Of a stretch of DNA of 64,000 bases, positions 53,490 through 60,637 are shown piece by piece. Below the pieces are notes generated by a model. It was given only the letters and a program-made list of their open reading frames with translations. It did not search any database and was not told where the DNA came from. A program made the translations under genes and the position numbers. Each line of letters begins with the position of its first letter. The first letter of the stretch is position 1. Source of the DNA: Symsagittifera roscoffensis (taxonomy: Eukaryota; Xenacoelomorpha; Acoela; Convolutidae); assembly GCF_963678635.1 (NCBI RefSeq), contig NC_087069.1, forward strand, positions 18,698,660-18,762,659, in the 5' to 3' direction.

Positions 53490-56393
53490 TCAATGCTCCA
53501 TTTCCTCCTCCTGTGACACTGACTCCGCACTTTCGGTTTCCGTGTCTTGTAGCACGTCATTGACTATCCTGACGCTGTTGGAAGCCGTCCTCCAACACTT
53601 CTGCTCTTCCACCCTCTGCTTACAGCAAGGTAGGGGATCCACGTTTGATTCTCTGTTTCTACAGAAGCTGTTGTGGAGACACAACGTCACGTTTCTCTCC
53701 AAATCTTCTTTCAGCATCTCTGCCTTCTCATTTTTACTACGCTCGCTCGTCCTGGAAATTCTTTTCACAGCGGTGGTCACTGCATTCCGATGGGTCACGA
53801 AAGCTCGCTTGAAAGCTCCTGCCCCAATGTCCAGCTGATATTCACTGTACACTCTGCCATGTTTCGACATATGCTTTTTCGCATACTCGTACAACCATGC
53901 AGTCATGTTAGCTCTGAACCATGGCATCAATCGTTTTCTTGCCCATATCTTCTTCACTTCCATCGGAATGTTTAGAACTTTGCACATTGTCTCAAAAAGA
54001 TCTAAATCTTTTAGACAATCTAATTTCTGCAATTGTTCTCTCGTCGGTGCTTCCTGTCCATTATTTTCTCTCACATGAGCTTCCAGCCATCGTATCGCCA
54101 TCATAACTCCCACTATCACTATTGTTATGGGCTGTGATGAATCTGGTAAACCCATGGAGAGCAGCTCTCCAGAGTCCCAGATCAACACCAGATTACTACG
54201 CTTGGGATACCACCAGGTCTGCAGCAAGCAGTGGCAAGGAAACTCGTCATGTGTCAACATGATGCTCCTCCAATTACGTTTTCCCGAAGCTTCCAGCAAT
54301 GGTTCCACTTCCATCATCACTCGGTGGATTTCATCATTCTCATCTACTGCATTGTAATCTGAGACAGTTGATCCTCTCTGTTTCTGTTTTTCGAAGTCAC
54401 TGAAGTTCCCGCTCACATATCCCATGAACTTCTTTCCTAGTATTGACTCCAACTCCTCTTTGGTTCTTTCTGGGACTGCTGAGAACATCTTACATAGTAA
54501 CTCGTAAGACTTTTCAGACATTCTCGCCAATCTCACGCACTTTGGCACTGAGAAAGCTTGATCCACGATCGTTCTTGTGCTCTTCACGTCCACAGCTACG
54601 AAATGTACAGGATACTTGCTCTTGCACATTGGAGCCAACATTGAACCCACCAAATATCGTGCTCCTGATGGTCTACAATAAGTTTCGCTGTGTCTGATGT
54701 TCATCTCCGTTTCGATTGCTTCCCTCCATTTTCCTATATACTTCTGCTCAGTCTGCAGAACTCCTGGGAATACTTCTAGGCTGATGGCTGTGACCATCTC
54801 ATGTTTCTGTTCTAGATTCAATAGTGACTCTAAAGAACCAAACATGCTGTAGAATCCTAGTGCTGTCACTAGATTCACATCGGTTCCTCCATGGCAATCT
54901 GCTATCAGTTCCGTTTCCGTTCTTGCTTTCATCACTACATTTCCAAACAATACCGTCAACTGCTTGTGTTGTTTCTCCAGGGTTTTCACACAGTCTAGAC
55001 TTCCACAAACGTGACCCTCTAGTCCACAGACTTCCGCCAGACAGCTACCAGGTTTGACCCAGTCTTCTGGTCCCCAGCCAGGCAACTCCACTCTATCTTC
55101 TCCGTTGCTCTTAGAGGCTGTTATCATCACATTATATATGATGTTGAGGTCACGCAGGTTACAGTCCACATTCAGTTCCCTCTGTACGTCCTGTGTCGCC
55201 CGTAATATTGAGTCAGCGTTGGGACTAGGACACCACGATGGCTTCATCAATTCCCACACTGCCATCAAGCTCGTTCTCAGTAATTCATCTGAGAATCCCA
55301 ACCCAAATTCCACTCTCTTGTCGGATTTTGGTACTGAAGGTGCAGTCACCTCTTCTTCCAAGACCAATCCCAATTTGGCCTGTGGATTGTTAACGCTCTT
55401 AGTCGTCACAATTCTGGACGTCCAGAATCTTAGTAACACCGCCTGCTCATAATCAAAGAAGCAATCACGTATGTCTTCACTCAGGAAAGGATTGTATGCT
55501 ATCCCTATAATCCCGGACACATAGCTATATGACTTCTTCTTGATCGGTCCACAGTATTCACTGGATTTTGGCAATGCTCCCATAGACTCTTTAGTGAGCC
55601 TCAACTCCTTGTTTGAGAATCTCCTGATCTCGTCTATCTTTTTCATGGGTTCCAATTCTTCAGGTTCTTTCATGTTCACCCTCATCGGTTTACTTTGCTG
55701 TATATCCAGCATTGCTAGTAAGAACATGGCTTTCGTTCGCTCATCGCCTTCCTTCAACATTCTAACACAAGTGCTTAATGCAGGTACTGAGATCTGCTCT
55801 ATCAGGAATCGAATGAAACAGAGAGCGTCTCTCCGCTTTGCACACGCTACTGCTGCTCCCTCCTGGACTATCAGATCCCTCAGATTCGTCATAAGGAAAA
55901 CCTTTTCCTCTTTTGATCTCTTCCTTTCTTCTGAATCATATTCTTCGCGAGTCAGTCCCATCATGCACCAGGCGAGCCTGAGTTGTAATTCTGTCCTTAC
56001 GTAAGGTACTGCCACGAGAGCATGTATTCTTGGCGTAGTCCTCATTTCCTCTTCGAAATACCTCAATACTACTGCTTTCCATGGAAGGCTCACCAACTGC
56101 TCGATCGTCTCCGCCCGTACGTCAGATGACGCCAAAGTTCCGTACGCCTTCTGCTTGAGGGTGGTGCCTTGCAACATTGTTTCCAGATAACCCTCCATGG
56201 CTTTTTCTTCTTCCAGGGCCATTACATGCCCTCTAGCCGAGTTTCGGTATTCCAACATCTCCATGTATCCACCGGTGGGTTCATCTATCGACACTGTCTC
56301 AGACACTGTCAGTCTGTTGTATTCCACTGGTGTTAGTTGTCCTGCAACACTTCCCTTTCCATGATTCATTGGAGATGGCTTGAAGTCCCCCAT
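53490..56393 (-). CDS. ORF4 of element 2: 967-aa protein, unassigned
   Basis: Intact frame from ATG 56393 to 53490, by far the largest ORF of the element. No RT YxDD, RNase H, integrase or aspartic protease motif, and no GDD polymerase motif was found. Visible features: a helical, charged N-terminal third; a Cys/His-rich patch at residues 451-501 (CLAEVCGLEGHVCGSLDC, then ADCHGGTD); VHFVAVDVKSTRTIVDQAFS at about 596-615; HDEFPCHCLLQTWW at about 715-728; one hydrophobic stretch (ITIVIVGVMMAI, 756-767); and a C-terminal Cys cluster (CLHNSFC, PCCKQ, QKC) before an acidic tail. Its preservation in a recent copy suggests it matters for the element. A capsid-like or replication role is possible, but nothing here shows it. 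Confidence 0.8.
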   Translation of the reverse strand: MGDFKPSPMNHGKGSVAGQLTPVEYNRLTVSETVSIDEPTGGYMEMLEYRNSARGHVMALEEEKAMEGYLETMLQGTTLKQKAYGTLASSDVRAETIEQLVSLPWKAVVLRYFEEEMRTTPRIHALVAVPYVRTELQLRLAWCMMGLTREEYDSEERKRSKEEKVFLMTNLRDLIVQEGAAVACAKRRDALCFIRFLIEQISVPALSTCVRMLKEGDERTKAMFLLAMLDIQQSKPMRVNMKEPEELEPMKKIDEIRRFSNKELRLTKESMGALPKSSEYCGPIKKKSYSYVSGIIGIAYNPFLSEDIRDCFFDYEQAVLLRFWTSRIVTTKSVNNPQAKLGLVLEEEVTAPSVPKSDKRVEFGLGFSDELLRTSLMAVWELMKPSWCPSPNADSILRATQDVQRELNVDCNLRDLNIIYNVMITASKSNGEDRVELPGWGPEDWVKPGSCLAEVCGLEGHVCGSLDCVKTLEKQHKQLTVLFGNVVMKARTETELIADCHGGTDVNLVTALGFYSMFGSLESLLNLEQKHEMVTAISLEVFPGVLQTEQKYIGKWREAIETEMNIRHSETYCRPSGARYLVGSMLAPMCKSKYPVHFVAVDVKSTRTIVDQAFSVPKCVRLARMSEKSYELLCKMFSAVPERTKEELESILGKKFMGYVSGNFSDFEKQKQRGSTVSDYNAVDENDEIHRVMMEVEPLLEASGKRNWRSIMLTHDEFPCHCLLQTWWYPKRSNLVLIWDSGELLSMGLPDSSQPITIVIVGVMMAIRWLEAHVRENNGQEAPTREQLQKLDCLKDLDLFETMCKVLNIPMEVKKIWARKRLMPWFRANMTAWLYEYAKKHMSKHGRVYSEYQLDIGAGAFKRAFVTHRNAVTTAVKRISRTSERSKNEKAEMLKEDLERNVTLCLHNSFCRNRESNVDPLPCCKQRVEEQKCWRTASNSVRIVNDVLQDTETESAESVSQEEEMEH

Positions 56394-56405
56394 TTTACTC
56401 TCTCC

Positions 56406-56969
56406 TCATTGACTGAGTATTTCCATTTCTAAAGTCGCTCCAGTCAGAGTGCGGTCACTCCTTTTGGATTTATAACCGGTTGACTTTAACCCCGCCATGA
56501 GAATGGGTGGCACCATCGCTATATCAGTTAATTTTCTATCTGTGCCAGACAATTGGTAATCACCTTGCCCCAAATCCATGACTTCCTCAACTCGTTTTCT
56601 TTTCGCTGAGTTACCAGCTTTCATCGATATTTCCGAATCCACTTTCGTCTTTCCAATCCTCCTCGGCATCACTCTGCTGCCTAACTTCATTTTCATCGCA
56701 TTGATTTTATCAATCACCATTTTCGATCGCATCGTTCCTCTCCTGGTCCTTGACAGGTACACCACCTCTCCTTCATTATCCTGCGGTGTTATCTTGATGG
56801 GAGAATCCGCCTCACTCTCATCAGTGGCTGAGTCGATCAATAACTCACTCAGTCTCCCTTCACACTCATCAAGCTTGTCAAGCACTTCTCTCATCAAGGG
56901 TTGATTGAGACCTGTTTTGAGAATGGACTGGGTCCCATAGCTCTGAATCACAGTCCAGACTTCTTCCAT
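56406..56969 (-). CDS. ORF3 of element 2: about 187-aa basic protein, unassigned
   Basis: First ATG at 56969 (MEEVWTVIQSYG); a GTG at 56978 extends the frame slightly. It overlaps the end of ORF2 in a different frame. N-terminal helix, an acidic segment (LLIDSATDESEADS), then a basic region with SAKRKRVEEVM, which looks like a nuclear localisation signal. It ends 12 nt before the ORF4 ATG. No known family. Confidence 0.68.
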   Translation of the reverse strand: MEEVWTVIQSYGTQSILKTGLNQPLMREVLDKLDECEGRLSELLIDSATDESEADSPIKITPQDNEGEVVYLSRTRRGTMRSKMVIDKINAMKMKLGSRVMPRRIGKTKVDSEISMKAGNSAKRKRVEEVMDLGQGDYQLSGTDRKLTDIAMVPPILMAGLKSTGYKSKRSDRTLTGATLEMEILSQ

Positions 56970-57490
56970 GAACGCCACTCTGTCCAGCTTACATCCCGTC
57001 CTACTCTCGTGGTTTGGTTCGTCTGAACCTTCTGTGTTACTTTCGCCCCTTTTGGTGGCACAGCTGCTCTCAGTGGTGAACCAGACGAGGTCGCCTCGCT
57101 GTTCATCTCCCGATGCATTCTCGTCAGCCCAGGTTTGGGCTTGGAGGGCATTGGCATCTCACCTGGTTGGTAAGTCCTAGAACTTCCCAACCCAGGCTCA
57201 TTCGCCAAGTCACTCCCTGAGAGAGCCCCGTTTCTCCACCTCATCACTCTCATGTTCGGGCGGTCTAGTACTCCTCTTTCTCCATATGCTGCCATCAACA
57301 GGACTTCCGTGGGGCGGTCCCCACGGTTGTCGTGCCCCAAGATGTTAATCAGGGCGGTCAGCAACATGACCACCTCTGGGTCCTCCAGAGCGAAGTCTCG
57401 TTCGATCAGCCGACGATAGATCGCATCTACCATCGGTCCTACATATGCCTCTGCCAGGTCCATCAATTCATCCAGGTTGAAATTGTCCAT
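56948..57490 (-). CDS. ORF2 of element 2: 180-aa protein, unassigned
   Basis: ATG at 57490. The N-terminal half is acidic and helical (NLDELMDLAEAYVGPMVDAI, LLTALINILGHDNRG); the C-terminal half is basic and Pro/Ser/Lys-rich (MPSKPKPGLTR, AAVPPKGAKVTQKV). No membrane segment or known motif. Its 3' end overlaps ORF3 by about 22 nt. The layout could suit a structural or RNA-binding protein, but I recognise no family. Confidence 0.7.
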   Translation of the reverse strand: MDNFNLDELMDLAEAYVGPMVDAIYRRLIERDFALEDPEVVMLLTALINILGHDNRGDRPTEVLLMAAYGERGVLDRPNMRVMRWRNGALSGSDLANEPGLGSSRTYQPGEMPMPSKPKPGLTRMHREMNSEATSSGSPLRAAVPPKGAKVTQKVQTNQTTRVGRDVSWTEWRSWKKSGL

Positions 57491-57887
57491 ACTGTTCTTT
57501 CCAAGTTTGATTTGATTTCGATTTCAAGTTTTGACTCAAGTGAGCAATTAAATGATCAATCAGGATCTAGAAAAGAAATCACGAATGTCACACCTGTCAA
57601 TTTCACCTTAACATACATCGTTAAAATTTGCTTAAAGACAGTTCAGATAAAAAGATATTTATCCTAAAATTTATTAAAATCAATTGGTTTCTAAAATTTT
57701 GGAATTCGACCTAAGATTGGACAGTCCAAACTTTGGATCTATTCCCAAGATCGTCATTTAGTTGTTCATGGTCACTAACCCCTACTTACCCATGATCTTA
57801 ATAACCTAACACATAACATAACATAACGCACCTCTCACATATTACACACAACTTAGTCTTTGGCCTAACGCACCTCTCGCACATCAC
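57491..57887 (-). other. Gap between ORF1 and ORF2 of element 2
   Basis: About 400 bp without an ORF. Contains two GTGAGAGGTGCGTTA-type direct repeats (57828-57885), short TTATG repeats and a strong splice-donor-like CATGG|GTAAGTAGG (57781-57790), which might serve a spliced subgenomic RNA. Confidence 0.45.
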
Positions 57888-58268
57888 TCAGCCTATACTT
57901 AAGTAATATTTCTTATGTAGATATACTTGTATGTTCGTATCAGAGAATATCACGTGTACAAGCGCGTACAATTCCCGAGGATGCAGTCTTCCTCTATTTG
58001 GATCGTACACTGGAAGCGAAAGCTCCTTCACGTCCATTTCCACAAGGAAGTCCCTCAGCCTCGTCAAAGACAAGACTAGATTTTCTGGGTCCACGTCTTG
58101 CTTCTCTGTCGCCCTCGTTACCAGGAAGCATAAGTACTTTCCCGGTATTTGCGACACCGCCGGGGGTAAGGCTGCTACGCCCCCTATCCCTGGTCTTTGC
58201 TTCCAAAGGAATTCCACGTTTTTATATTCCCTCTTAAAATCTGCCGCTAGCGCCGTCCTAAAACTCAT
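57888..58268 (-). CDS. ORF1 of element 2: macro-domain-like protein
   Basis: 126 aa from the first ATG. Resembles the OARD1/ADP-ribose-binding type of macro domain in order: a DFK segment, PGIGGVAALPP, KYLCFLVTR (the core strand that reads YLITK in relatives), PENLVLSLTRLRDFL, KELSLPVYDP (SMPRIG position) and VHVIFSDTNIQVYL. Macro domains bind ADP-ribose and some remove it from proteins. Here the Gly-rich loop with the catalytic Asp of that family (GCGLD) reads YDPNRG, and the first Gly loop is absent, so activity is doubtful. The frame stays open 15 codons upstream of the ATG (NRTCAVAITAD), and these codons also fit the domain, so the real start may be non-AUG or spliced. It sits where gag normally starts. 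Confidence 0.65.
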   Translation of the reverse strand: MSFRTALAADFKREYKNVEFLWKQRPGIGGVAALPPAVSQIPGKYLCFLVTRATEKQDVDPENLVLSLTRLRDFLVEMDVKELSLPVYDPNRGRLHPRELYALVHVIFSDTNIQVYLHKKYYLSIG

Positions 58269-58384
58269 GTCTGCGGTGATAGCTACCGCACATGTTCTGT
58301 TTGTGGGCAGATTTTAAGAGGACCCCTCCGGATTGGGAGCCCTCCGATTTTGTAAAAGTAGCTTTTAGGAGATTTCCTTTTTTC

Positions 58385-58399
58385 AACCCAGGAGCGCCA
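58385..58399 (-). other. Primer-binding-like site of element 2
   Basis: TGGCGCTCCTGGGTT starts 12 nt downstream of the 5' LTR on the minus strand, matching element 1 in sequence and spacing. Confidence 0.6.
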
Positions 58400-58411
58400 T
58401 AAAAACATACA

Positions 58412-59330
58412 TGTAACATTCGCCCGGAAGATACATATCGAAGGATAACAAAACTAAGTCTTAAGACGACTGGCTAGCGTCTAAACAGAGCTTTGCATGT
58501 TTTTCACCGTCTCTACCAAGCCAGTACTTTTCGGTGGTCTTTCTTACATCAGGCTGACAAAAACGTTACTGTTCTCCGGCTTCGACCAGAACGCTCAAAT
58601 TAACTAGATTACATGCAAAAATAGTGAGCTCATGGCTGGGTCTCAGTATCCCCAGACCACGAGGTCACTCCTAAAAACAGGGCTACTACTTATTATATTA
58701 CTATTGTTTTTGTTCAGTAGATAAAAATCATCATCTCCATCGAAGATGGATCAACCCTTTCCCCCTACTTCTAGCTCCTCATTCTTGTCAAAACGAATTA
58801 AGATCTTAATTAAATTCAAGTCAGGACATGACGGATGCTAAAATTCAATATAAGTTCATAAAAGTCCACGTCCCGAGACCCTTCCGGATTCTTGAATCCG
58901 GTGAATTAAGCTTCTTAATATCCAGTTCACAATAACTCGGAAGGCTGGGTTTTACCCTTCACCGTTGCTCGCAACGGCCTTGCAACTATTGTAACAGCAC
59001 AATAGTTGCAACTCGGAACGTCCTCTGCTGTTCGGTAGTTCGTTGTAGTTTTTTAGTCTCGATTTCGTTCTGTTCGTAATCGCAGATAAAAATTGTTCTA
59101 TTTTTTCTTGCTCTTTTTGCTAAAATGGCCGTCTCTGACGTTTCTCAGAAATATGACGTCATAATTCGAATTTTTAAAAACTAGAATTCCAGAATCTTCT
59201 AGCCTTCACCGTTTGGCTAATCGTTCAAATAACGTCCTTATCCGTTCTAAATCGCCAATTCGGAAGGCTTGCTGCTAAAATACCGAATTCTGCAGAGACT
59301 GCATTTTGGCCATTCTGGTCGAATGTCACA
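58412..59330 (-). repeat. 5' LTR of element 2
   Basis: In minus sense it starts TGTGACATTCG at 59330 and ends CGAATGTTACA at 58412; the two ends are near-perfect inverted repeats of each other. TGACGTCA is at 59154-59161 and the 13-bp-stem hairpin at 58980-59011. Confidence 0.95.
59154..59161 (-). promoter_or_regulatory. CRE-like palindrome in the LTR
   Basis: TGACGTCA, the classic CREB/ATF recognition palindrome, occurs at the same position near the start of all three LTRs (also 52493-52500 and 50438-50445), with conserved flank TATGACGTCATA and a nearby TTTCTGAGAAACGTC. It survives the roughly 20% divergence of the LTR of element 1. A U3 promoter role is inferred. Confidence 0.5.
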
Positions 59331-60637
59331 GGGTCTGCTGATCTGCGCTTAATCCGGAGGGGTCTTGGGAGAAGACTGATCCGGCAAAAGGTACAAGGAG
59401 CAACAAGAAAGGGCTCAACGACAACAGCAATCGACTGTTGGGTGTCGTTAACAAGTTTTGTATCCCTTTTGGTACAAAAATTAAGATAGTAACTTCAACC
59501 CGGAAGGGTCTAGGAAAGGATCACATACCCTTCCTAGTTAATTTAAAAAGCATAATAAAATCAGAGAACGTATCCGGAGGGGTATAGGTTGAAAGAAGGA
59601 AATCTCCGAAAAGCTACTTTTACAAAACCAGAGTGCTCCCAATCCGGAGGGGTCCAAATTTTTTCAAATTCGGAGGGGTCCCAATCCGGAGGGGTCTTGT
59701 TTTCACAAAACCGGAGGGGTCCCAATCTGGGGGGGTCTTATATTTGCTAAGCGGAGGGGTCCCAATCCGGAGGGGTCTTATATTTGCTAACTCAGAGGGG
59801 TCCCAATCCGGAGGGGTCTCAATTTTGCCAATCCGGTAGTGTCCTATTTTTTTTGCCAATCCGGAGGGGTATCATTTTATTAAGGACTTAGGTAAATAGA
59901 AGAAAGACTACAGTGAGAGGTATTAGGTTATTAGCAAACAGGCTAGGAATCAGTGACTACAGTGGTAACTTGCCTTTCAATAAAGACCAGACCAAAACAA
60001 AACAGGTCCGAACTCGGATATTCGCGAAAGTAATTCTAAACTAAAAAGAGCATAATTCATAGGTGTGGATTGAAACTCAATACGTTTTTGTGAAAAGTGA
60101 CTGCCCTGTGGATTTTAGTAGGTCTAGCTCGGGCAGTCCGAAGGCAGATAGGTAACACAGTACTCGGTGGGTGCAATAGACGCCCACTTGAGAAAATTAC
60201 TGCCTTCAAAGTTTTGTCTGTTTGGTGCAGCAACAAGCAGGGAAAGCTTTTTCTTTGAAATATAAGTTCGACTATTGTACTGCGACCGACTAGAAGTACA
60301 ATACACATACGTTTTTCATAGAGGAATTCTTATTTTGTAAGAAATTTTTTGATTTTAAAACAACATAATTTGTGCTTGATTGGGTAGTGAGTACACTATC
60401 TTTTAAATTGACTGATAACATCATATTGTGCTAGTTCTCAAATCTTACGACCAATAATCGGTTAGTGTGAATAAATTATATGCAAGCTGTACTCTGATAA
60501 CATACAGGGATTCGTGGTCACTATTTAACAGAATCTTGGGAAATTTATTGTGTTGTGTCATTATTATTGATAGTCAAACTATAAGGTCACTAGCAATCGA
60601 ATTCAGTGTATAGGCATTAAGAAGTGATAAATTGAGA
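59331..60637 (+). other. Right half of the element 1 leader
   Basis: Untranslated leader resuming after element 2. About 59590-59662 matches the post-primer leader of element 2 (GGTTGAAA, GGAAATCTCC, AAAAGCTACTTTTACAAAA, then AATCCGGAGGGGTCC). A tandem CCGGAGGGGTC array follows, then about 750 bp of AT-richer leader up to gag. Confidence 0.6.
59568..59870 (+). repeat. Leader tandem repeats built on CCGGAGGGGTC
   Basis: Around ten occurrences of AATCCGGAGGGGTC or close variants, in units of about 20-45 bp with TCTTATATTTGCTAA spacers. The motif also occurs in the LTR of element 1 (about 50703), at 59350 and in the leader of element 2 at about 58325. The short frames on both strands here (rich in PPDWDP or IRRG) are products of the repeat. 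Confidence 0.8.

Larger units (their letters stand above)
51750..59330 (-). mobile_element. Element 2: recent LTR element lacking gag-pol, with macro-domain and novel ORFs
   Basis: Minus-strand element of 7.58 kb with two LTRs of 919-920 bp that differ by three substitutions and one indel, so it inserted recently. The termini are TGTGACATTCG and CGAATGTTACA. It has a primer-binding-like site (58385-58399) and a short purine run before the 3' LTR. Four minus-strand ORFs in order: macro-like (58268-57888), 180 aa (57490-56948), about 187 aa (56969-56406) and 967 aa (56393-53490). No zinc knuckle, protease, RT, RNase H or integrase motif was found. GC content is higher than in the host DNA. Flanking target-site duplication is not clear: only GGG is shared. 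Probably mobilised in trans by element 1-type relatives. Confidence 0.85.

Noticed and set aside
53490..56393. ORF4 of element 2 as an RNA-dependent polymerase or reverse transcriptase
   Set aside because: I looked for GDD, YxDD and the flanking A and B motifs and found none in a sensible order.
53461..57180. Many plus-strand frames of 60-150 codons opposite the ORFs of element 2
   Set aside because: Antisense shadows of the GC-richer minus-strand ORFs; no motifs.
51745..59335. Target-site duplication around element 2
   Set aside because: The flanks are AAGGG and GGGTC; only GGG is common, too short to claim a duplication.
59620..59859. 79-codon frame with PPDWDPS repeats
   Set aside because: Translation of the leader tandem repeat; no initiation context and no homology.
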